Assembly: GCF_933775445.1 (NCBI RefSeq)
Contig: NC_065878.1
Span: forward strand, 3,370,001-3,434,000
DNA from: Argentina anserina
Taxonomy: Eukaryota > Streptophyta > Magnoliopsida > Rosales > Rosaceae
Length of the DNA: 64,000 nt
Direction of reading: 5' to 3'
The position numbers were made by a program, and so were the translations under genes. Positions 49,487 to 60,120 of this stretch are shown here, one piece after another. Position 1 is the first letter of the stretch. Every line of letters begins with the position of its first letter. Below the pieces are notes generated by a model. That model had not been told where the DNA came from and searched no databases. It saw only the letters and a program-made list of their open reading frames with translations.

Positions 49487-51931
49487 AGATTTTTATTTTT
49501 GACACTAGCTCAATATATTTATGCTTCTGATCCCCTAAATTTGTAGTTTGTATCATTGCTAAAAGGTTAACATAACTTGTTCATAAGTACCAAAATGACT
49601 TAAATATAAGAAAGTTTTGATACTAAATTATCCACTTTCATACATTAGATACCATTAGAAAATTTTACCATGATAATTACACCTCATTATAATTTGTTTG
49701 TAAGATAGAGTAACTCAAACAGCTTTCGTATCATACTTGAGTAAAGTAGAAATCCCCAAGAATTATAAAAGGAAAAGCTCAAGATTTGCTTCCTTATAAT
49801 ACATATAATATGTAATAGATGTTGAAATTAACCGTGCTGCAAAAAACTCTTCGCAATAGACTGAGGCCCAGTTTACCCCCAATGTGTGATTGAAAAAATC
49901 TGCGTTTACAGATTTAATCAGCATCAGCTTCTAAAAGTTATATTTTACAGCTTTCATAATTTGTCTAAAAGTTGCATTAGAGTTTGTGAACTTAGGAAAT
50001 AAGTTAATTCGCCAAACACATTGGTTAAATTATTTGAGAATTTAAGCCCATAATCTGGGCCAAACTCGGGCCCAAACACAGTCTAAGTTGAATAATTGTC
50101 GAAGTTGCCCGATTTAAAGATTGAAATTTTAATATACCCCTCATATTTGGTGAACTCTGGATTCAACCTGGGTGTCACGCGCTGCACTCAAGCTTAGTGC
50201 ATGCGCCTGTCAATGAAGGGCATTGACATTGTAAGTGGGGGAGGGTGTCACGAGCTGCACAAATGGTTGTGCCATCGTGACACTTCTTAGGCGCTATGGC
50301 GAAGATAGGGTATCGAGCGACAAGCATGCATGCGGATTGGCTGTTAGTGGCATGTCCAAGTGGCAGTTTCGTAATTAAGATGAACTTCTAGGTTCGAGGC
50401 ATTTAGGCTTGGAATTTGGGAAAAGTCTGAACACGAAAAATGTCTAGGACGTCGAAAAGAGTCCAATGCACTTGACGACATATTTTTATGACCTTATATG
50501 AATTAATTATGAAAGTTGCCCCTCCTCGGATATTTGATGTTTCCTCCTACCAAATTAGTTTTCTCCAATATACTCATAGGGGGTATATGGTGTCTGACTC
50601 TCCACCACCCTCGATGTCGGCCTTATGGGGCACTAAGTGAGTCACTCCTAGGGGACCTTGGGGAACCTAGGAGCCGGGCGGATGTCGCCAAAGAGTGGCG
50701 GCATGCGTTTCCATGAGTCAAGATGTCTCATGGATAGTATTGGCCGGCATGCCGATATTGCGGGTCCATGTAGGTGGCGAGGTTCGTACGTGGACGATCC
50801 TTATGCTAGCGGTATGGGCGAACTTGTGAGCTGAAGGTATATATGTCGGAACCTCGTGGTGCGCAATGGCCACAGAGTAAAGCGACGTGGACATAGGTTA
50901 GGGGTTCGACCTTGCCCAAAGGAATGAGTTGCCAGCAAGCACGGAAGGGCGACACCGTGCTAGAAGGAATGAAGCCTATAGTGGGCAGAGAAAGAGTATG
51001 CTGACAAGACAGATATGATGTCGAATGATATCTTGGAGGTGAGCCATGGAGGCGAGACAGATTGGTGGTTGATTCTAGCTGAACCCATAACACTCAAGCT
51101 CTCCTTTTTCGGTGCGACTTTTGATCAACAAATAATACAAACTTTTGATCAAATAGCATTATCTTTCAAGTTGGTAGGCCATAAAGGTTGCTGACCGACC
51201 TAAAGTGAGTTTGGCTTCGAAGTGAGTTTTTTATAATCAGTTGCAGCTGAGCTGATTGAATAATTAACTGTGGATATTTAAAGTGTTTAATAAATATTTA
51301 TATAAAAGTGTGGTAGGAAGATAATAAACAGAAAATAATTTTTTTCCCATAATCATAAGCTCTAAATCCCAACTTCTATAATCTGTCTTGGCTTGTGTGC
51401 ATTTATGAAATAAGCTATCAATAATTTGATTTGTCAAACAGGTGGAACAACTTATTTCATAATTTAAGTAGCAAACGAGGGCCAAACTGGGCCCTAGTCT
51501 GACACATCCTCCAAGTCTAATATACATAATAATTCATTCACTAGTTCTCATCCATATGGGTATCTCACCAAACCTGAGCTGGAGAAGTAGCTTGGAAGAT
51601 TGCATGACAACAATGGGGTGTTCTTACAATAGAAGTGATAGTCCAAGACTCCAAGTCAGAATAGTACGTGGGCGATTTAAGGCTATACGTCAAGACCTCT
51701 TTCGTTCTCAATTGGGTTCTTAATATAGAAGAAGAAACCAAACTAATACTATGACTTCTTGCCAAATAAAAAAAAAAACCTATATTATGACTTGTAGTTG
51801 ACAACCTTATAGTCTTTGGCAGAAAGGCCGACCATCCCATAAAACCGCGGAGAAGAAGTGTCTTCTCCGAGTACACCCGCCAACGTTAAATTCGTTGCCA
51901 GTTGTTCCACTGCCGAACCCAAAACTCTCAG
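49487..51931. other. Intergenic region with decayed repeats
   Basis: No gene was seen. GGGCC-AACT-type inverted ends near 49864-50093 and 51190-51510 suggest one or two decayed MITEs, without target duplications. A possible gypsy-type LTR (50246-51092) is listed separately. The last part before 51931 should contain the promoter and leader of the EDR2-like gene. Confidence 0.4.
50246..51092 (+). repeat. Possible gypsy-type LTR remnant
   Basis: A purine tract (gtgggggaggg) is followed by TGTCACGAGCTGCAC, which looks like the start of a 3' LTR. A plausible end (gaacccataaca) lies at 51092. A related ggtgtcacgcgctgcac occurs about 80 bp upstream of the start. There is no second LTR, target duplication or adjacent coding remnant, so this rests on the purine tract and TG/CA ends alone. 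Confidence 0.35.
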
Positions 51932-52290
51932 GTACCAATCAAGTTCAGATTATGTACGTATTCTTGTTTTGGTCTCTTTTTTTTGCTGTTTTGTTAAGAT
52001 TAATCATGGAAGAAAATGTTGAGCTATGCTATGTTGATTTTTGGTATTTTGAGCTTTGTTTTTCTGGGATCTATTTTGTTACTCTAGTTGATTCCAATTT
52101 GAATTGAGATTCCTAGTTTCCCACCCAATGGAATTTTGCTCAGGTTTAGTACGAGGTGTTTTGATCCCAGATTCAATCTGGGTATTGTTTTTGTGAATTG
52201 GGTTCGGTTAGATTTGTTGTGATTAGAGTTGGATTGTAAATGCTAGCTGTTTTGAGGCTTTAGCTCTTAGCATTGCACCAAATTTTGCAG
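51932..52290 (+). other. Probable leader intron of the EDR2-like gene
   Basis: A donor (ctcag|gtacca at 51932) and an acceptor (aattttgcag ending 52290) bracket 359 bp. The acceptor lies directly against the start codon. The donor-side exon (ending 51931) would be untranslated leader. Confidence 0.5.
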
Positions 52291-54546
52291 ATGGAGGAAT
52301 TGGAGCTGAACAAGGTGGCGAGTGGAAGGTCTCAGGGGTCAGGGCACAGCCGTTCAAGTTCTGTTGGCGGCGGAGGGATGTTTGAGTCTTTTGGGTGGGT
52401 GTATCATTTGGGAGTGAATAAGATAGGCCATGAGTACTGTCACCTTCGTTTCTTCTTCATTAGGGGAAAGCATGTTGAGATGTACAAACGTGACCCGCAT
52501 GAGAACCCTGGAATTAGACCTATTCGGAAGGGTGTTGTTGGGCCTACATTGATGGTAGAGGAGCTTGGGCGTCGAAAGGTTAACCATGGAGGTGGGGGTG
52601 GGGATATTTATGTTATAAGGTTTTACAACCGCTCGGATGAAACAAAGAAGGGAGAGATTGCGTGTGCTACTGCTGGAGAAGCTCAGAAGTGGATGGAGGC
52701 ATTTGATCAAGCCAAACAACAGGCGGAGTTCGAGCTTTCTAGAGGAGGTAGTGCCAGAAATAAGCTGAACCCGGAGGACGAGATTGATCTTGGTGGACAT
52801 CGGCCTAGAGTGAGGCATTATGCACGTGGATTAAAAAAGCTTATAAAGATTGGGGAAGGGCCGGAGACTCTTTTGCGCCAATCCTCAAACTTAGCTGCAG
52901 ATATTGGCGCAGATGGGTACTTTGAAAAGGATGTTGGAGATGCAGTTGATGCATATGAGTGGAAATGTGTGCGCACAGTTAATGGCGTCAGAATATTTCA
53001 AGATGTTGCTGACTCTGACAGCAGTAAAGGTATAATTGTTAAGGCTGTTGGAGTTATTGATGTGAGTGCAGATACTGCTTTCGAAGTACTTATGAACCTT
53101 GAGCGACGTCAGAGATATGAGTGGGATATGCTGACAGGTGATTTGGAAATTGTAGATTCTTATGATGGACACTATGATGTTGTCTATGGAACATTCAGTC
53201 CTATGTATCTTTCGAGGTGGGAGTCCAAGAGAGATTTTATCTTTTCTAGGCAATGGTTCCGCGGACAAGATGGAACATATACAATCTTGCAATCCCCAGC
53301 TGTTCACAAGAAAAAGCCTATGAGGTCTGGATATCGACGTACAAAACTAAATCCATCTACTTGGGAGATTAGGAATCTTAATACATCTATTGATACTGAT
53401 ACTCCAAGATGTCTTGTCACACAGATGGCAGAGATACCTTCTGTTAGCTGGTGGAAGTGGAAGAAAAATCACTTCTCAAAGTTTGAAAAAAGTGTTCCTT
53501 ATGCATTGTTGTCCCAAGTGGCAGGTCTGAAGGAATATATTGCAGCAAATCCTTCCCTCAAATTAAAATCTGCTGCTTCAATCGTCCAATCGAAGATATC
53601 TCCAGTTTCTGTTTCCAGTGGTGAATCTGAGGCAGACCCAATGGATGATGAATTTTACGATGCAATGTCTGCAGAGTCTTCTTCTTCTGATGAAGAAACT
53701 GACACTGAAACTGAAAATAAAGATCCAAAAGTGAAACTGAAGAATGTGGCTTGGGCCATCAGAAGCTTAACTTTGAAGCGAACTTTAACAGATGCTAATA
53801 AGGAACTTGATGCTAAAGCAGCTTCTTTCATAATTAATGCAAGCCAGTTCCATGGTTCCTTACGCAAAGCAAGGGATGAAGCCGACAAAGACTGCTGGAC
53901 ATCTCCAAGTAGTGCGGGGTTCATGATCAGAGGAAAGACCTACCTAAAGGATAGTTCCAAGGTGACAGGAGGAAATCCCCTTCTCAAGCTCATAGCAGTA
54001 GATTGGTTCAAAGTTGATAAAAGCACAGATAGAATTGCCCTGCATCCTAAGTGTCTTATCCAGTCAGAAGCTGGAAAAAAGCTTCCATTTGTGCTAGTTG
54101 TTAATCTCCAGGTTCCAGCAACACCAAACTATAGTTTGGTACTTTACTATGCTTCTGACAGACCTGTAAATCCTAATTCTTTGCTTGCTAAATTTGTGGA
54201 TGGGAGCGACATGTTTCGTAATGCAAGATTTAAACTAATTCCAAGCATTGTGGAGGGATACTGGATGGTCAAGCGTGCTGTTGGAAGGAAAGCTTGCCTA
54301 CTGGGCAAAGCTGTATCTTGCAAGTATCTCAGGCAAGACAACTTTCTTGAGATTGACGTGGATATTGGATCATCATCCGTGGCAAGGAGTATCATTGGCC
54401 TTGTACTGGGATATGTCACCAGCATAGTAGTTGACTTTGCCATTTTGATAGAGGCGAGAGAGGAGGCAGAGTTGCCAGAGTACATTCTTGGAACTGTTCG
54501 GCTTAATCGTTTGAAGATTGATTCAGCTGTTCATTTGGAGGCTTGA
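52291..54546 (+). CDS. EDR2L: EDR2-like PH-START-DUF1336 protein in one exon
   Basis: Relatives include Arabidopsis ENHANCED DISEASE RESISTANCE 2, a lipid-binding negative regulator of salicylate-linked defence and cell death at membranes. The 751-residue frame starts at ATG 52291 (MEELELNKV), next to a leader acceptor; an in-frame ATG six codons upstream is in the inferred intron. A PH domain spans about residues 30-145 (MFESFGWVYHLGVN to KWMEAFDQAKQ), and a START domain about 205-410 (YEWKCVRTVNGVRIFQDV; YDVVYGTFSPMYLSRWESKR). An acidic Ser/Asp/Glu linker lies at about 455-490, and the C-terminal DUF1336/EDR2_C domain at about 535-745 (CWTSPSSAGFMIRGKTYLKD; LGYVTSIVVDFAILIEA). Length and domains are full. 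Known family genes have many introns, so an intact single-exon copy suggests a retrogene. Confidence 0.93.
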   Translation: MEELELNKVASGRSQGSGHSRSSSVGGGGMFESFGWVYHLGVNKIGHEYCHLRFFFIRGKHVEMYKRDPHENPGIRPIRKGVVGPTLMVEELGRRKVNHGGGGGDIYVIRFYNRSDETKKGEIACATAGEAQKWMEAFDQAKQQAEFELSRGGSARNKLNPEDEIDLGGHRPRVRHYARGLKKLIKIGEGPETLLRQSSNLAADIGADGYFEKDVGDAVDAYEWKCVRTVNGVRIFQDVADSDSSKGIIVKAVGVIDVSADTAFEVLMNLERRQRYEWDMLTGDLEIVDSYDGHYDVVYGTFSPMYLSRWESKRDFIFSRQWFRGQDGTYTILQSPAVHKKKPMRSGYRRTKLNPSTWEIRNLNTSIDTDTPRCLVTQMAEIPSVSWWKWKKNHFSKFEKSVPYALLSQVAGLKEYIAANPSLKLKSAASIVQSKISPVSVSSGESEADPMDDEFYDAMSAESSSSDEETDTETENKDPKVKLKNVAWAIRSLTLKRTLTDANKELDAKAASFIINASQFHGSLRKARDEADKDCWTSPSSAGFMIRGKTYLKDSSKVTGGNPLLKLIAVDWFKVDKSTDRIALHPKCLIQSEAGKKLPFVLVVNLQVPATPNYSLVLYYASDRPVNPNSLLAKFVDGSDMFRNARFKLIPSIVEGYWMVKRAVGRKACLLGKAVSCKYLRQDNFLEIDVDIGSSSVARSIIGLVLGYVTSIVVDFAILIEAREEAELPEYILGTVRLNRLKIDSAVHLEA

Positions 54547-56320
54547 GGTTTGTACATCTTTCTTAATCATTTTTACCATCCTGATTTGAACTATTTTTCT
54601 ATGAGTTTTTACTTTCCAATAAATGCAAGCTACTGCTAATTAATATATTTAGTTGAGCAGCTTGACTAGCACTAGGGAATATATTCATGCTATTTTGTTC
54701 TTCCAATTTCTTTCTTTATTTGAAATTCCTATTATGCCTTACCATCTAGTCTGCCTTCTCTGCACTGCAAGCCATGGGAAGCATCAGGCAATATATGCTA
54801 CATGTTCTGAAAAAATGTTAGTGCAGCTGAGCATGGGCCTCATGGATTTGTTCTGTTTTTGAAGTTAGAAAGATGTTGCATTGAGTTGTTGCGGATTTGG
54901 AATTGTATATTTGATCTGAAGTGGTGGAGAATTTAGCTCCTCTTTTTCAACCACAGTGCATCCCATGGTTTACTGTCCAATGTTTGGAGTTCACGAACTA
55001 TTACTGTAACAATGAGATTTGTTCAACTGTACTTTGCTTGATATGGGTTATTTAGCTAAAACTAGGAGAGTTGCATGGGTTAATTGGAGTGGTCCAGGGC
55101 TTGAGATCAATTTTTTATCTGTTTCAGGGAGATTCCTCAGCTATAGGGAAATATTTTACCGTAGATAATGTTTGTAGAATTAGCATGATTTTGGATAAGT
55201 AATGCTGTTCTTTGGAATGCCTGATGCATTTCTGAATCTTCTCAGTGGTTGGTTTGTTGTGTAAATATAACCTGTGATTTGATCATGTCATTTCCACAAA
55301 TGAACATGGTCAGAATTGATGATCTAGAGAACCGAGTCTGGCCGTTAGAACTTGTTTCTTTCACATCTTTATTAGTACCCTTTGTTTTTTTGTGTGTGTG
55401 TGGGGGACATGGCATCTGTGTGATTGTATTGTGCTTTGTCGTTTTTGGCCAAATTCATGGTGTCTCAGTGAAGTTGCGTGCTTATTCTAAAGAGACTTAT
55501 GAATTACTAACTATCACTGTCCTGAAGATATCCCTGATAGATGCATTGATTATTTTGAGTCGTGTGTTGTTTGCAACATATTTAAGATGAACATATTTAG
55601 ATGCCTCAGTGTTTAGATTATGTAACAATATTTTGAGACAGCAATACCTGACTGAAATAAATGCCAATTTGTTTGAACTTTCATGAAATAAACAGTTGAC
55701 TGATTGTAATGTCTACTTTATTTTGTAGTTACCTGCTCTTGGAATCGTCCATTCCTTAGAGTATCTGTGAGGTTGGTGGGAGGAGTATCTGTAAAGTTGG
55801 TGAATATTGAGGTACTCATCTTCCATGAGCTATTTTCCCTGTAAATCTTCAAACTGCATCAAATTCAAGAAAGTCCAATGATAATCTTTGTAGTGTGACA
55901 TGTAATTCCTTTTCAAGGGGAGTAGGGTTTATATTTGATGCTTGTTTATTGAAATTGAAGCATCGAACCTATTTTTGGCTGGACTGTCGAAGCAGCTATT
56001 GATATTCTTTTTGGACATAGTTATGCCAGTTTAGCTGAATCTAAAGCTAGTAATGTTTTTTGGTTAGACTTTGGTTTCGTGAAAAGCCTCATTGATTGGT
56101 AAATCCAGAACTGCTTGTGAACATGTATAGTCATCATACTGATTATACTATAATGATTATAGTTTATATTCTCGTGTATTCTATCAGACATATAGGTAAT
56201 AGTAAGTCTAATGACTGCAATTTTCCAAAGGACACTACCACTTGTATCACTAAGTAGCAACACATCTGGATCATATCCCGGATCAAAAGATTGTAATGTA
56301 GTTTTAAACAATTTAGAAAA
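54547..56320. other. 3' UTR and intergenic region after the EDR2-like gene
   Basis: No second gene was recognised. No obvious poly(A) tract or matching flank was found that would mark the end of a retroposed copy. Confidence 0.45.
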
Positions 56321-56499
56321 GGGATTCTTATAAAAAAAATCCATTTTAACACATGAAATGAGAAAAACGTCAAGAAAGATTTCAAAATTATAAAACAGTC
56401 AGATTGCTCAAAGTCTTAAAGCGTTGCCACTGAACTTGACGATATTTACAATATGCCACTGCTATGAAACTCAGATCTGCAACCCAACTCTTTTTCTAC

Positions 56500-56930
56500 A
56501 AAAACAATGCAACTCTCGAGCGGAGGGAAGTACGAAGGAGGCGCGGGGACGGCGACGCATGCGCTGGGACGACGACGTAGGTGCTGGGACAAGATGAGCT
56601 TTTTGGATACAGACATCTCCTTCGTCGGTAGATTTGGGCTTATGACGTCGCGCTAGAGATCCTACCTCTGCTCCTTTTGACTTTATAGCTGCATCCAAGC
56701 CGGAGGCGCATGGACATCGTTGGAGGGGACATGCCAAGTCGGAGGTGCGAGGACGACGTCGGGGGTGTAGGAACGGCGCTGGGACGACGTTGGAGGTTGA
56801 AGAAGGAGGGGCTGGTTTTTAGTTTGGTTGGAAACGAGGGGCTGAAGAGGAGTGGTGTTAGTTGTGGATTTGAAAAGAATCAAGATCCAAATTGAAGAAG
56901 ATGGAGGCTGCTAGTGTTGCCGGTGCAGCT
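56500..56930. other. GC-rich cargo of the Mutator-like element, unidentified
   Basis: This contains repeated gctgggacgacg and cggaggcgc(g)-like units and short open frames on both strands. On the minus strand one reads SGLDAAIKSKGAEVGSLARR, which looks protein-like, but I do not recognise it. It occupies the place that the AAA-ATPase fragment holds in the sister element, so it may be another captured host fragment. Confidence 0.4.
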
Positions 56931-56989
56931 CAATAGAAAAAATTCCCAAATTTAGAGAAGATGATTAAAGAGTAATCATAGTAGTTTTC

Positions 56990-57995
56990 TAGTTTTTATC
57001 ACACTTTTGTCACACTAACTATTACACTATCAGTCACACTAACTTTATGTTATGACATGTAGTGTAATAGGCAATGTGACAGATAGCTAGGAAGCACGTA
57101 AACGTGCATACACTCACGTTTCCCGCTTCCGAAGCGGAACCACTCCGGAAACGTCCGGAAACGCTCGGAAACGCGCCGGAAACGCCCGGAAACGTCCAGA
57201 AACGTGTTTCCAGAAAAGATGAGTTTTGAAAACGCGGTGGAAACGCGAGTTTCTGAATTGGAAACGCGAGTTTCTAAAAAATAAAGGTTTTTTTATGTTT
57301 TTTTATTTGAGATTTTGAGTTACTTAAACAAAAAATTTGTTATTATATATTTTTATTATAATTTATATATATTTATAATTTTTTTTTATTTCGACGTTTC
57401 CAAAACGTACCCGCTTCCTAAATTTTTTGAAAAACACGCTTCTGCGTTTCCAAACGTTTCACTTCCACGTACCCGTATCCGATTCCGTGTAGCCTAGACA
57501 GATAGTGTGATAGGTAGTGTCACAGGTGGTGTGGTTGGGGGTGTGACATCATATTAATGTCTATAGTTGGATCGTCTGAGTTGATTTGAAAAGTTCAAAT
57601 CACATAACAGTAAACAAAAGTTTGTTATTTCTAGTCATTCTTCGTCTTCTTCTTCTCACAACATAGTGACAGTGGGTGTAACAGTGTGTGTGACATCGGA
57701 TGTGGCAGTTAGTGTGATAGTATGTGTGATACGTGGTGTGATACGTAGTGTGACAACGTGTGTGACAAGTAGTGTGACAGCGTGTGACAGCGTGTGACAA
57801 GTAGTGTGATAAGTAGTGTGACAACGGGTGTGACATCGGGTGTGACAACGGTTGTGACAGCGGGTGTGACATCAGTTGTGACAGCAGATGTGGCAGTAGG
57901 TGTGACAGCAGTTGTGACAATAGGTGTGACAGCAGTTGTGACAGTGGGTGTGATAGGTAGTGTGACAGGTAGTGTGATAGGTAGTGTGATAGGCT
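56990..57995 (+). repeat. TGTCACAC-type arrays in two orientations, interrupted
   Basis: On the left, gtcacactaac units (about 57000-57050) turn into gtgtgaca-type units. After the MITE these continue (57498-57540), then comes a 100-bp non-repeat spacer, then a dense array tagtgtgacagcgtgtgacatcg (about 57665-57995). The sister element carries the same array type inverted. Confidence 0.8.
57087..57497. mobile_element. 411-bp MITE nested in the Mutator-like array
   Basis: It is flanked by perfect 8-bp duplications ACAGATAG (57079-57086 and 57498-57505). The ends are CTAGGAAGCAC and, inverted, CTAGGCTACAC, degenerate forms of the CTATGTAGCAC end of the MITE at 15276. The left half is built of cggaaacg(c/t)ccgg units, and the right half carries inverted tttccaaacg-type units. 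Removing it and one duplication restores a continuous TGTGACAGATAGTGTGATAG repeat, which confirms the borders. Confidence 0.85.
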
Positions 57996-58493
57996 GAGAG
58001 GAAATGTCTAAATATGCGAAATTATATTAAAATTCAAAGGAGATTAGTATGAGTATATGCTCAGAATGATGAGAATAACTAGAATTATGGAACTTTGAGC
58101 TCCGGTTTCGCCGGAATTGCTTGGAGCACCATCATTGACGGTGGCAATCCCTTGCGAGGATTGCTGCACCTTGTACGGTAGTCGATTCAAATTGGGTATG
58201 GTATCAAATGAAAGAGAAGAGAGAGATCTTTCCAACGGTACCAACCACTCTCAAATCCATCGCCGGATGGTAAAATTATCGCTGGAATTAGAATAAGAAT
58301 GAAAAATGGCAAAACAGTCGGAAAAATATTTTTAAAGTGATTTTTTCTAATTTTGTTTCATGCTTGTCGACTATTTTTTAATTTCAAATCAAGTAAGATG
58401 ACTTTTTTATAATTAGGAAATAAGTTGTGATTTTTGTAATTAACAATGAGAGATTGTACTTTTTTATAATTTTCCCTTTAGAAAAAGGTTAAA

Positions 58494-59241
58494 GAGAGTT
58501 TCTATTCATATCTCTAAAAAACGGTATTTAGACATTTTTACTCAGTAGACCTCAATTTTGTTTTTATAGATATATAAAATACTATTTAGACCTCTAAAGT
58601 TTTCCTAAAATACTCATTATATAATTTGATATATCAAATCATACTACTATCTTTTTTTTTCATACTCTATTTCAAATTCATTTATTATATACAACTCGAA
58701 AAATGCATAATAATTACACAACCTATCTTCTCAAATTAATTCGATCACTCTTCCACTCGTTTTCTAAATTCATAATGAATTGGTAAACTAAATTTTTCAT
58801 TCATTGATAGTAACATCAACGTATATGAAATATTTTAATCTCTAATTAACAAGTTTTGTTCATCAACGTATATGAAATATTCTAACCTCTAATTAATGAG
58901 TTTTATTTTTTTAGCTCAAATCGCACATTAAATCATCCACATTCAATTTGATATTTATCAACTACATTAAATTTTTTACTAATGATGTTTATAAAAAAAA
59001 AGGTAATCAATTAAATCATTTAATGCAATTTGATATCCCATTTTGGATTGTCTAGCAATAAATATAAAAGATAATTATCTATATTTGTATTTTATAATAG
59101 ATAAGTAAAAAATTATTTCTCTTTATGTATTTTTATTGTTATATGTTTTTTAGTAATTTCATATGTATTGATTAAGTCAAAACTATCTAAAAAAAAATGG
59201 AGGTCAAAGTGTCATTTTGAGAAGTATGAATATAAGCTTCC
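58494..59241. mobile_element. 748-bp Mutator-like element adjoining the previous one
   Basis: Imperfect long inverted ends pair GAGAGTTTCTATTCATATCT with GGAAGCTTATATTCATACTT and continue as ...GACCTC(A/C)ATTTT on both sides for about 65 bp. Perfect 9-bp duplications AAGGTTAAA flank it (58485-58493 and 59242-59250). The interior is AT-rich and non-coding. Its left duplication overlaps by one base the right duplication of the element ending at 58476. Confidence 0.8.
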
Positions 59242-59250
59242 AAGGTTAAA

Positions 59251-59703
59251 ATGAAGAAGAAAAAAAACAATTCTATGACTTGGTTGTATCCCTGTTCAAC
59301 TCCTTTTTCAAACTAATCTTTGGCTTAAAGCTACCATCAAGTTAGGTTACAAGATACAAATTAGGTAAAAAAAATTCAATTCTACGAGAATTCTGAAATC
59401 CTTTACTATTGGCAGGGGTACCTAAATGGGTAAGCTCATTTCAAGCCAGGAAGAAGTGAAAGATGTGCAAATGGATAATGAATTGTTATGTGATTGGTTG
59501 ATTAACTAACCACTTAGATTTTACACTAAATATGTAAGAGCATCTAATGTTTGGCGTAGCCGCGTAAGTGCTTAAAGCTCAAGAAATGAGGAAATCAAGT
59601 AAACCGACCATTCATTATTATAGCTAGCAAATTAAAACCACATAAGCTCACCTTTTTTTTTTCTCAAAGATGATCAATCTCTTAAAAAAAAGTTTCATAC
59701 TAT
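59251..59703. other. AT-rich spacer, nothing recognised
   Basis: Short non-coding stretch between the Mutator-like element and the Copia LTR. Confidence 0.5.
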
Positions 59704-59928
59704 TGTAGGGAAAATGGAATGGTCTACTCGTATTATTACGAACCCCTTTATATAGGGGAAATATTACATGGAAATATATCAATCAGTTTAATGGCAATGA
59801 ATAAGAATTGTCCGTTACATAATTCATATCCGTAATTAACTATATATTAAATACTGATTGCTCAATTGCCTCCGTCAGTTACTTTGGCGATGGCACACTA
59901 ATAAGGAAATAATGTTTTTCCTTTAACA
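59704..59928 (-). repeat. 3' LTR of the minus-strand Copia element
   Basis: On the minus strand it starts TGTTAAAGGAAAAACATT immediately after the polypurine tract and probably ends CCCTACA at 59704, giving about 225 bp. The outer border is set by the TG/CA convention only. Confidence 0.7.
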
Positions 59929-60120
59929 CTCCCCCTTGTGCCAAGTCAAAGACACAGTAGTGCGTGAACTGTTGCCTCATTAAAAACCTTGCCAGATGAT
60001 AAAAACCCAATGGGACAAAATGAATCTTGGTCTAAGGAAAAAAATAGTACAACACACTAATGACATGTGTGGGTTTAGACTCCCCCTAAAGTCTACCCCT
60101 CCCTATGACTCTTACTTTGA

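Larger units (their letters stand above)
56321..58476. mobile_element. Mutator-like element with tandem arrays and an inserted MITE
   Basis: The 2156-bp element has ends GGGATTCTTATAAAAAA and, inverted, GGGAAAATTATAAAAAAGTA, with perfect 9-bp duplications TTTAGAAAA (56312-56320 and 58477-58485). Its left end matches the right end of the element at 23080-24608 (TTCTTATAAAAAA, then ACACRTGAAATRAG), and its right part (57996-58476) matches that element's left part, inverted. Inside are a GC-rich segment (about 56500-56930), TGTCACAC-type arrays (about 56990-57085 and 57498-57995), and the MITE at 57087-57497. No transposase was seen. Confidence 0.85.

Noticed and set aside
49862..50093. Possible hAT-like MITE with ggcccagttta / gggccaaact ends
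   Set aside because: Ends pair only loosely and no target duplication was found; kept as a note within the intergenic entry.
51190..51510. Another possible MITE ending gggccaaactgggccc
   Set aside because: The left end could not be fixed and there is no target duplication.
52354..53307. Minus-strand frames of 138-154 codons
   Set aside because: Antisense shadows of the EDR2-like coding exon.
57600..57997. Open frames on both strands over the second array
   Set aside because: Repeat-driven; they read as Val/Thr or Ser/His/Leu repeats with no family features.
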